Origin: Chloroflexota bacterium
Lineage (GTDB): Bacteria > Chloroflexota > UBA11872
Length of the DNA: 50,019 bases
Assembly: GCA_028874315.1 (NCBI GenBank)
Contig: JAPPKM010000069.1
Location: 1-50,019, forward strand
Direction of reading: 5' to 3'
The position numbers and the translations under genes are program-made. Within the stretch, counting starts at the first letter, position 1, and each line of letters opens with the position of its first letter. Positions 43,921 to 50,019 of this stretch are shown here, in pieces. The notes beneath the pieces were generated by a model. The model was not told the DNA's origin, did no database searches, and saw only the letters and a list, made by a program, of their open reading frames with translations.

Positions 43921-45156
43921 CTATTGATCGGGACGACGCCCCAATCTAACCCGAGACTCCTGCGGCTGATCGTCGCCGCCCGGCCGGATGTACTCAATCG
44001 CGACCTCACGGCCCGGACTGTACTGTGCCAGAACGCGGCTCAGCGCGCCCGCATCAGGCACCGTCGCCTCGCCAATGGCAACGAGAATGTCGCCGGGGCG
44101 CAGGCCCCCCTCGTCGGCCGGACTCCCGGCGGTCACCTGCACCGCGACGATCCCCTGGCTGACCGGGAGATCGAACTGCCGCGCGACACTGCGAGTGATC
44201 GTGGCTGGCACGAGGCCAAGGAAGCCTCGCTCGACGTGGCCGCTCTCGATCAGCTCGTCGATGATCGGCCTGGCGCCGTCGATCGCAATCGCGAATCCGA
44301 TGCCCGCGAATGAACCCGCCCCTGCGGAATTCACCCCCACGACTTCGCCATAGCGATTCAGCAAGGGGCCCCCGCTGTTCCCGGGGTTAATCGAGGCGTC
44401 GGTCTGGATCAGGTCGCTAAGCGTCAGGCGCTGCGTCCCGACGTTCGTGATCGCTCGGTCAAGCGCGCTCACGACGCCCACGGTAACCGTCGGACCGCCG
44501 GGCAGATCAAGCGCATGCCCGATCGCCACAACGGACTCGCCGATCCGAAGATCAGCGGACCGGCCGAGCGCAATCGGCGGCAGGCCGGAGGCGTCCACGC
44601 GCAACACCGCCAGGTCGGTCTGCGGATCGCGGCCAACCACCGTGGCGTCATACAGATCCCCCGCGTAGGTCGTCACCACAATCAATTCCGCGTTGGCTAC
44701 GACGTGGTTGTTGGTGACGATCAGGCCCTCGGCGTCGATCACGAATCCCGTGCCGACGCCGCCGCCCGGCATGGTTCGACCGCTGTTGTCGCGGGCAACT
44801 GATTCCGTGGCAATGTGCACAATCGACGGGCGAGCCAGGTGCACCAGGTCCTCGGTCCGGAGTTCCTGCCGGGTCTCGGACCTCGAAGGCGTCGGAACCG
44901 AAGTCTCGTCCCTGGTCGACGTCGAAACGTCGAGACTTGTCGGGGGTAAGACACTCGAAGGAATCCGGACCTTGGCCACCCGGGTCGGATTCCCCTCAAG
45001 CTGACGGGCTGATACCGGCCCTGTCCGATCAACCGGCGAATGCCCGATGTCGTCAAGCGTCTGGCATGCCGCGACCAGTGCGATCAGCGCGGCCACCACC
45101 CCGCTGGCGCACAGGAATCGCGTCAGCCGCAACGTCCCACCCACACATCCGTCCAT
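43921..45156 (-). CDS. HtrA/DegP-like serine protease with lipobox and PDZ domain
   Basis: A 411-residue exported protease. An N-terminal helix ends in LVAAC (Cys31), a lipoprotein signal, so it is likely anchored to the outer face of the membrane. The trypsin domain has His151 in NNHVV, Asp181 in QTDLAVL and Ser261 in GNSGGP. One PDZ domain follows from about 320 to 411. Residues 40-100 are a Ser/Thr/Pro-rich linker. Such proteases degrade misfolded envelope proteins. ATG 45156 gives the best signal peptide; the frame extends further upstream without domain. It leads the moxR-DUF58-DUF4129-rarA run. Confidence 0.92.
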   Translation of the reverse strand: MDGCVGGTLRLTRFLCASGVVAALIALVAACQTLDDIGHSPVDRTGPVSARQLEGNPTRVAKVRIPSSVLPPTSLDVSTSTRDETSVPTPSRSETRQELRTEDLVHLARPSIVHIATESVARDNSGRTMPGGGVGTGFVIDAEGLIVTNNHVVANAELIVVTTYAGDLYDATVVGRDPQTDLAVLRVDASGLPPIALGRSADLRIGESVVAIGHALDLPGGPTVTVGVVSALDRAITNVGTQRLTLSDLIQTDASINPGNSGGPLLNRYGEVVGVNSAGAGSFAGIGFAIAIDGARPIIDELIESGHVERGFLGLVPATITRSVARQFDLPVSQGIVAVQVTAGSPADEGGLRPGDILVAIGEATVPDAGALSRVLAQYSPGREVAIEYIRPGGDDQPQESRVRLGRRPDQ

Positions 45157-45192
45157 GCCACCAACGTGACCGCTGGCAGGTACGATTTCAGC

Positions 45193-45211
45193 GAGAACGA
45201 CCACCGTTCTC
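45193..45211. repeat. Inverted repeat between the divergent HtrA-like and nadC genes
   Basis: GAGAACG at 45193-45199 and CGTTCTC at 45205-45211 form a perfect 7-bp inverted repeat with a five-base spacer. It lies 37 bases upstream of the HtrA-like ATG and 11 bases before the plus-strand ATG at 45223. It could be an operator for either gene, or a hairpin in the 5' end of the plus-strand message. Confidence 0.4.
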
Positions 45212-45222
45212 ACCAAACCCTT

Positions 45223-45522
45223 ATGAACGCGAGCCCAACCGACCCTGAGGCATTCCTGCAGCCGGCCGCCATCACGCTGCCGAAGGGTGATTGGTACGTG
45301 GAGCCGCCGGTAGACGGTGACTACGACGTCAGCGCCCAGACCGACGGAGCCCGAGGCCAGTACATCAGCATGACCTACCCCCAGGGCTTTCAGGCCTGCG
45401 TCCACATCGACGATCTGGGCGTCCTTCGCTGTCAGCTCTACCGCTACAACGGCGCGTGGCCCTGCGACGTCGACTACGCCAGCCTGCGTATCCGCTTCCG
45501 GGGCGTCCCGGAGGCCTCGTGA
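45223..45522 (+). CDS. Small protein upstream of nadC, unknown function
   Basis: A 99-residue protein, neutral to acidic and beta-rich in appearance, with two Cys, no signal peptide and no membrane helix. The first residues MNASPTDPEAFLQP and the block DWYVEPPVDGDYDVS do not match any family I recognise. Its TGA overlaps the GTG of nadC as GTGA, so the genes are translated together and this one is probably real. It may be a regulator or partner of NAD synthesis, which is only a guess. Confidence 0.55.
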   Translation: MNASPTDPEAFLQPAAITLPKGDWYVEPPVDGDYDVSAQTDGARGQYISMTYPQGFQACVHIDDLGVLRCQLYRYNGAWPCDVDYASLRIRFRGVPEAS

Positions 45523-46373
45523 AATCGCCCGCGCTGGCCCCGGCAATCGTCGCCCGGGCCGTGGAACTTGCCCTTGCCGAGGACATTGGCTCGGGCGACC
45601 TCACCAGCCGGGCCGTAGTCCCGGAGGAAACTCGCCTCCGCGCCGCCCTCACCGCGCGCGAGCCGCTCACGCTGGCCGGCATGCCCGTCGTTCGTGAGGT
45701 CTACCGACAGCTCGGCGACCCCGAGGCCCTCGACGACGCCATCCAGGAAGGCTCCCGGATTCAGAGCGGCGAGGTCGCTGGATACATTGACACCAGCGCC
45801 CGTCTTGCCCTCACCGGCGAACGCACCGCCCTCAACTTCCTACAGCGCCTCAGCGGCATCGCCACGCGCACCCGCACGTTCGTCGACGCGGTCGCCGGAA
45901 CCGGCGCCAGCATCCTCGACACCCGCAAGACCGTCCCGGGTCTCCGTGCCTTGGACAAATACGCCGTGGCCATGGGCGGCGGCATCAACCATCGCTTCGG
46001 GCTATTCGACGCCATCCTCATCAAGGACAACCACATTGCCGCGGCCGGTGGCGTCCACGCCGCGCTGCGCGCCGCCCGGTCCGCCAGTCCCAACGGCGTC
46101 CGAATTCAGATCGAAGTCGACACCCTCGACCAGTTCGACCAGGCGCTGGCCGCCGGAGCCGAGTTCGTTCTGCTGGACAACATGACGCCCGCCGCGGTGC
46201 AGACCGCCGTCCACCGGGCGGAGGCCCACGTCAGGCTGGAGGTGAGTGGCCTGGTCAACCTGGGCAACGTGCGTGCCTACGCCGAAACCGGAGTCCACGA
46301 CATCTCCATCGGCTCGCTGACCCACTCGGCCCGCGCCGTCGACATTGGGCTGGACGCGACGGAACTGGCCTAG
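45519..46373 (+). CDS. nadC: Quinolinate phosphoribosyltransferase
   Basis: A 284-residue enzyme that converts quinolinate and phosphoribosyl pyrophosphate to nicotinate mononucleotide in de novo NAD synthesis. LDTRKTVPGLR, MGGGINHRFGL, LIKDNH and EVDTL are the family motifs, in order and intact. GTG 45519 follows GGAGG and overlaps the stop of the small upstream gene. No nadA or nadB is in the window. Confidence 0.96.
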   Translation: MKSPALAPAIVARAVELALAEDIGSGDLTSRAVVPEETRLRAALTAREPLTLAGMPVVREVYRQLGDPEALDDAIQEGSRIQSGEVAGYIDTSARLALTGERTALNFLQRLSGIATRTRTFVDAVAGTGASILDTRKTVPGLRALDKYAVAMGGGINHRFGLFDAILIKDNHIAAAGGVHAALRAARSASPNGVRIQIEVDTLDQFDQALAAGAEFVLLDNMTPAAVQTAVHRAEAHVRLEVSGLVNLGNVRAYAETGVHDISIGSLTHSARAVDIGLDATELA

Positions 46374-46407
46374 CCGTCCGTCTCCACCGGTCGACCTCGC
46401 GGTGGGC

Positions 46408-47019
46408 TCACCCGGCAAACAGCGGTGGCGTCCGCGGCCATGCTCGCTCATGCGCCAGCAAGCGCCGCTTGACGTCCAGCCCCCGCGAATAGCCACCCAG
46501 CCCACGCGCGGCAACGACCCGGTGGCAGGGAATGAACACCAGCAGCTCGTTCGCCCCAATGGCCGTCCCTACCGCGCGAGTCGCCCGTGGCTTCGCCAGC
46601 TCACTGGCAACCCAGCGATAGCTCTGGACCTCGCCAAATGGGATGCCGCGCAGGACGTCCCAGGTTCGCTGCTGAAACTCGGTGCCGGCGCGGCGATCCA
46701 GCGGAATCGCCAGGCGTTGCCGTCCCGTCATCAGGTACTCCCACAGCTGCTCCAGCCCGTTGCCGGCAATCTGGTGGGCGCTCCACCCCGCGGCGGCAGT
46801 CGATGGTTCCACCACCCGGCGTGCATGCAGACGCTGGGCGCCGCGGGATCGGTTGCGCGCCGCCGTCGAGGCCGCGCGCAGGGCGTCCACGCAGGCCGCC
46901 TCCGATGCGTGCGCCAGCGTCGCGCTCACCAGGCCCACTTCGGTCGCCGCCACGCCGCACCAGTCCCAGGGCTCGATACGGCGGGCGACCAGGGCGATTT
47001 CCAGAATCTCGCCCGCCAT
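46408..47019 (-). CDS. ogt: Methylated-DNA-protein-cysteine methyltransferase
   Basis: A 203-residue DNA repair protein that moves alkyl groups from O6-guanine to its own Cys in a suicide reaction. The active site is IPCHRVVAARGLGGYSRG with the Cys as acceptor, and FGEVQSYRWVASELAKP is the usual DNA-binding helix. The N-terminal ~115 residues fit the short Ogt type and are not an Ada regulatory domain. The gene lies three bases behind a MoxR gene, so it is translated from the same message. It is convergent with nadC. Confidence 0.9.
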   Translation of the reverse strand: MAGEILEIALVARRIEPWDWCGVAATEVGLVSATLAHASEAACVDALRAASTAARNRSRGAQRLHARRVVEPSTAAAGWSAHQIAGNGLEQLWEYLMTGRQRLAIPLDRRAGTEFQQRTWDVLRGIPFGEVQSYRWVASELAKPRATRAVGTAIGANELLVFIPCHRVVAARGLGGYSRGLDVKRRLLAHERAWPRTPPLFAG

Positions 47020-47022
47020 TGG

Positions 47023-47970
47023 TCAGGCGGCTGACGCGCCCGGCACTGGCACGACGTCGAGAATGTCCGCCACGATGGCGCGCGTGTCCACGCTCCGGAT
47101 GCGCGCCGCCGGGCTCACGATCACGCGGTGCGAGAGCACCGACTCGGCCAGCCGCTTCACGTCATCCGGTACCACGTAGTCGCGCCCGCTGATCGCCGCT
47201 AGCGCCTGCCCCGCGCGAAACAGGCCCAGGCTGCCGCGCGGACTCGCTCCCAGGTACACGTCGGCATGTTCGCGCGTCGCCCGCGCGACATCCACGATGT
47301 AACTGGACACCAGCGGATCCACATACACGTCCTTCACGGCTTCTTGCGCAGCAAAGACTTCCTCCAGCGTCACGACCTGCTGAATGTCGTCGATGGGCTG
47401 CTCGCGCTGTCGTGTCGCCAGAACCCGCAACTCGTCCTGTCGGTCCGGGTAGCCCAGGTTCACCCGCATCAGAAAGCGGTCCAGCTGCGCCTCCGGCAAT
47501 GGAAACGTGCCCTCGTACTCGATCGGGTTTTGCGTCGCCAGCACCAGGAACGGTTCGGGCAGCACGTAGGTTTCGCCGTCAACCGTGACCTGGCGCTCTT
47601 CCATCGCCTCCAGCAGCGCCGATTGCGTTTTCGGCGTGGCTCGATTGACTTCGTCCGCCAGCACGATCTGGGCCATCACCGGGCCTTCGCGAAACTCAAA
47701 CTCGCTCGTCTTCTGATTGAAGATCGTCACTCCCGTAACGTCGCTCGGCAGCAGGTCGGGCGTGAACTGCACGCGCTTGAAACTCAGCCCGACAGAGCGC
47801 GAGATCGCCTTGGCCAACGTGGTCTTTCCAACCCCCGGCACGTCCTCGATCAGGATGTGGCCGTCCGACAACAGCGCGACCACCGCAAGTTCGATAGCGT
47901 CCCGTTTGCCGACAATGACCGTGGCAACGTTGTCGATGATCTGATTCGCGACCGTACGAATGTCTTGCAT
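47023..47970 (-). CDS. MoxR family AAA+ ATPase (second copy)
   Basis: A 315-residue AAA+ ATPase. Walker A is [11 protein letters not shown], Walker B is [10 protein letters not shown] and the sensor region is [15 protein letters not shown]. It is a clear paralogue of the MoxR gene at 42.9-43.9 kb, with the same order of motifs. No DUF58 gene adjoins it, unlike the first copy. It is followed by the alkyltransferase gene with a three-base gap. Its client is unknown. Confidence 0.92.
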   Translation of the reverse strand: MQDIRTVANQIIDNVATVIVGKRDAIELAVVALLSDGHILIEDVPGVGKTTLAKAISRSVGLSFKRVQFTPDLLPSDVTGVTIFNQKTSEFEFREGPVMAQIVLADEVNRATPKTQSALLEAMEERQVTVDGETYVLPEPFLVLATQNPIEYEGTFPLPEAQLDRFLMRVNLGYPDRQDELRVLATRQREQPIDDIQQVVTLEEVFAAQEAVKDVYVDPLVSSYIVDVARATREHADVYLGASPRGSLGLFRAGQALAAISGRDYVVPDDVKRLAESVLSHRVIVSPAARIRSVDTRAIVADILDVVPVPGASAA

Positions 47971-48127
47971 ACGGACTCTCAGACGGGACGGCGCGTCCCG
48001 CGGATGGCATTCCGAGAAGGTCCGGCACTATAGCCGAATGGCGCCCAACGGCTCCGCGGTCGCCACGGCGAATTGACGCCCCGCGTCAGCGCCGTCACAT
48101 TAGGAGCGTCGCGCGCAGTGGCGGCTG

Positions 48128-48201
48128 GCGGGGATAGTTGAGTGGTACAACATGGGCTTCCCAAGCCTAAAACGCGGGTTCGATTCCCGTTCCCCGCTCC
48201 A
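48128..48201 (+). tRNA. tRNA-Gly (CCC)
   Basis: A 74-nt tRNA with encoded CCA. The acceptor stem pairs GCGGGGA with TCCCCGC, the D arm is GTTGAGTGGTACAAC, the anticodon loop is TTCCCAA with anticodon CCC, and the T arm is CGGGTTCGATTCCCG. The discriminator base is T. One G-T pair lies in the anticodon stem. Confidence 0.96.
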
Positions 48202-48254
48202 CTTGAGGCGTCGTCCTGCACCCAGTCACCACGGCGCAGGCAACTAATCGAAGA

Positions 48255-49898
48255 CTACGCCTCGTCCTGAATCGTTGGCAGCACGAACTGCCGCACTGAG
48301 TCCTTCCCCAGCACGATCAGCTTGCCGTCAATCTCGCTTACCCAGATTGACCGGATGTCCGCGAAGAAGTCGTCCGAACCGGCGTATTTGAACTGCCGCA
48401 CAAACTCACCCGCCGTTTCCTCACGTTTGTCGACTTCCACAATCCGCTTGTTGGCCGAATCCACCAGGTAGAGGCTGTCCGTCTCGACCTCGGTGAATAG
48501 GCGCGTAGCCTTCGGCGAGTTGCCATCGAGGCCGCTGATCTCAAACGGCTCGCGCTGCCCGCCCCGCAGCCGCAAGACCGATCCATCGGACTTCAGCACG
48601 AAAATATCGCCGTCAATGGCCATGTCAATGGCGTTACTGAGGTCAACGTCCGCGCTCGCCGAGACATACGGGGTGGGCGCAACCTCGTAACCGCCCGCCG
48701 TCGCCTGGTACTTGTGAATCGCATCGGCGCCGGGATCCAGGACGTAAAAGTTGTTGTTGAAATTGTCGAACGCCACCGGCGTCCGCCATGTTTCGGTTCC
48801 CGTGATCCTCAGCAGCCTCGGATTCTGGTCCGGCAGCAGGCTCACCAGGTTGTAGCGGCTGTCCAGCACCAGCACATTCAGGGCCCGATTCACCACCGCT
48901 ATCGGATCCTGGACCGTGATACTGCTCACCACGTCACCCTTGCGGAGCACCGTCGCGCCTTGCCTGGCGGTCACGAACGACACAACGCGCCCGGTGGTGG
49001 CGTCGATCACGTACTTGGAGTCGACCCGCACGTCCATTTGCTCGGCCGCGCTGCCCACGCCGGCGCTGTCGAAGTCTCCAATGGTTGCGCTCGTCACCAC
49101 CGTTCGAACGCGGTTCAGGCGATCCTCTTCGCGGCCGATCTGACTAAGCAGCCGGTTGATGTCGGGCGCCTGCGTGCCGACCAGGTCCGCCTCCAACGCC
49201 TGATTCGCCAGGTCCTTGGCGTCGCGAAGAACCAGCAGCGTGGCCGCGCGATTCTCATCGGGATCCCGGTCCAGCGCTTCGCGGTAGCGGGCTTCGGCAT
49301 CGGCCAGCAGCGCGGTGGCGCGCTCGGGTCCAACCGCGGGCGACTCCGTGGACTGGGCCTCGCCCGATTGACCCGCCAGCCCTCCTTCAGCCGCGTCGGT
49401 ATCCGTCGATACCGTCGCCGATTCGCTATTGCGCAAAAACAACACGGTGCCCATCACCACCAGCAATACGAGCGAGACGGCGAAGAGCAGCGTTCCCGGA
49501 CCGGGCAACGAGCGCCGCGGCCGGTAGCGAAACGGATCCTGGCTGCCCTGCAGCGGCTGGCCCACGGCGCTCAGCGTTGGCGGCGACGGCGGCGACCCGG
49601 CCTGCAAGCTCTCTGCACCGCGAGGCCCAGCCGCGCGGAGCGTGCGAAGACTCTCCCAATCGTCCTCCGCCACGCCTCCGCTCGCGTTGGCCGGGGCCGG
49701 CATCGGTGCGGCCGGCGGCGGCATGGTTGGCTGCGCCTGGTCGGGTCGCCCCGTCACCATGCGCACCAGTCCGCGAACCGCCATCACCGGCAGCACCAGG
49801 AGCATCAGGAGCAGCGTCACCGGCAGCGACACAATCCGCTGACCCAGGGAGCGCTGCCGCGGGGCGCCGATCAGGCCCTGGCGTGGTTGAGTCGACAA
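48255..49898 (-). CDS. Membrane protein with beta-propeller-like C-terminal half
   Basis: A 547-residue protein. Helices lie at about 22-45 (VSLPVTLLLMLLVLPVMAVRG) and 133-157, with a Pro/Ala/Ser-rich linker between them. From 190 to 270 there is a helical TPR-like stretch (AEARYREALDRDPDENRAA), and from ~280 a propeller-like series of strands such as FYVLDPGADAIHKYQ, IFVLKSDGSVLRL and LYLVDSANKRIVEVD. Comparable proteins occur next to PP2C phosphatase genes in Chloroflexota, but no such gene is in view. I do not assign a function. Confidence 0.65.
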   Translation of the reverse strand: MSTQPRQGLIGAPRQRSLGQRIVSLPVTLLLMLLVLPVMAVRGLVRMVTGRPDQAQPTMPPPAAPMPAPANASGGVAEDDWESLRTLRAAGPRGAESLQAGSPPSPPTLSAVGQPLQGSQDPFRYRPRRSLPGPGTLLFAVSLVLLVVMGTVLFLRNSESATVSTDTDAAEGGLAGQSGEAQSTESPAVGPERATALLADAEARYREALDRDPDENRAATLLVLRDAKDLANQALEADLVGTQAPDINRLLSQIGREEDRLNRVRTVVTSATIGDFDSAGVGSAAEQMDVRVDSKYVIDATTGRVVSFVTARQGATVLRKGDVVSSITVQDPIAVVNRALNVLVLDSRYNLVSLLPDQNPRLLRITGTETWRTPVAFDNFNNNFYVLDPGADAIHKYQATAGGYEVAPTPYVSASADVDLSNAIDMAIDGDIFVLKSDGSVLRLRGGQREPFEISGLDGNSPKATRLFTEVETDSLYLVDSANKRIVEVDKREETAGEFVRQFKYAGSDDFFADIRSIWVSEIDGKLIVLGKDSVRQFVLPTIQDEA

Positions 49899-49935
49899 CG
49901 CTGGCTCCGGTTGTGCCGGCGCCCGCGCCCGCGCC

Positions 49936-50019
49936 CGCGGGGGGGGGGGGGCGGGCCAAAACGGGGTGGGGCCCGCCCCGGGGGCGCCCGCCGCCCAAAC
50001 GAGGGCCGGGGCGCATTGT
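49936..50019. other. Low-complexity, probably damaged contig end
   Basis: A run of 13 G (49939-49951) follows GC-only repeats of CGCCCG, and the remaining bases are almost only G and C with no open frame or motif in common with the gene upstream. This is typical of sequencing or assembly error at a read or contig end rather than real sequence. Confidence 0.6.

Noticed and set aside
45193-45211. LexA box
   Set aside because: The GAAC and GTTC halves are seven bases apart instead of four, so the SOS operator of Gram-positive type does not fit; kept only as an unassigned repeat.
1-50019. CRISPR array, prophage, transposase or integrase
   Set aside because: No regularly spaced repeat, no phage structural gene and no DDE or tyrosine-recombinase motif seen on either strand.

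Overview
The window is a GC-rich, gene-dense stretch of bacterial chromosome. It holds 42 intact or window-truncated protein genes, one small ORF of uncertain status, two degraded reading frames and two tRNA genes (Lys-UUU and Gly-CCC). The gene set suggests a free-living or host-associated marine-type Chloroflexota bacterium (SAR202-like or a related lineage). The reasons are the mix of PhyH dioxygenase, sulfatase-like enzyme, GH172, DUF6807, Gfo/Idh/MocA, SGNH and TIM-barrel genes, the HtrA-MoxR-DUF58-DUF4129 block, and the absence of any lipopolysaccharide or outer-membrane gene. This placement is an inference from gene content; no rRNA is present. No prophage, insertion sequence or CRISPR array is visible.

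Layout. Positions 1-4.5 kb: the 3' end of metK, a beta-carbonic anhydrase, a convergent SulP anion transporter, a DUF6807 protein and a short-chain dehydrogenase. 4.5-11.1 kb: tRNA-Lys, a three-gene ABC-2 exporter (ATPase plus two permeases), an MMPL-type RND transporter and an MpaB-type oxygenase. 11.3-15.5 kb: a GNAT acetyltransferase, a gamma-glutamyltransferase-family enzyme, and a BrnT/CopG-like toxin-antitoxin pair whose last gene runs into a methyltransferase lacking a standard start codon. 15.5-18.7 kb: a second ABC-2 system (NatA/NatB type) and an NHL-repeat protein. 18.8-24.9 kb: a probable frameshifted membrane protein, an epimerase, a large O-mannosyltransferase-like TPR membrane protein and a sulfatase-like hydrolase with threonine in the nucleophile position. 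25.0-26.6 kb: a Fic protein with its own winged-helix domain, preceded by an AT-rich control region with three copies of an 8-bp motif. 26.6-32.5 kb: GH172, an M23 peptidase with a Tat signal, then hisI, gmhA, hddA and a nucleotide-sugar epimerase, all on the plus strand. 32.5-38.3 kb: DUF362, Gfo/Idh/MocA, SGNH hydrolase, sugar-isomerase-like TIM barrel, PhyH and a coupled small protein. 38.4-38.7 kb: remnant of a 3-hydroxyacyl-CoA dehydrogenase. 38.7-45.2 kb: a minus-strand block htrA-like, moxR, DUF58, DUF4129, rarA. 45.2-50 kb: a small protein plus nadC, an alkyltransferase coupled to a second moxR, tRNA-Gly, and a two-membrane-segment beta-propeller-like protein. The last ~80 bases look like damaged assembly.

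How the genes may work together. The carbonic anhydrase and SulP transporter would fit bicarbonate supply. gmhA, hddA and the two epimerases, together with the O-mannosyltransferase-like protein, suggest surface-glycan or S-layer glycosylation using heptose. The scattered GH172, DUF6807, SGNH, Gfo/Idh/MocA, TIM-barrel and PhyH genes fit breakdown of unusual carbohydrates and lipids. The HtrA-MoxR-DUF58-DUF4129 block is probably an envelope quality-control or complex-assembly module. Nothing here is a clearly new system. The strongest leads are the Fic control region, the start-less methyltransferase fused by overlap to a toxin-antitoxin pair, the Thr-type sulfatase-like enzyme, and the dehydrogenase remnant.
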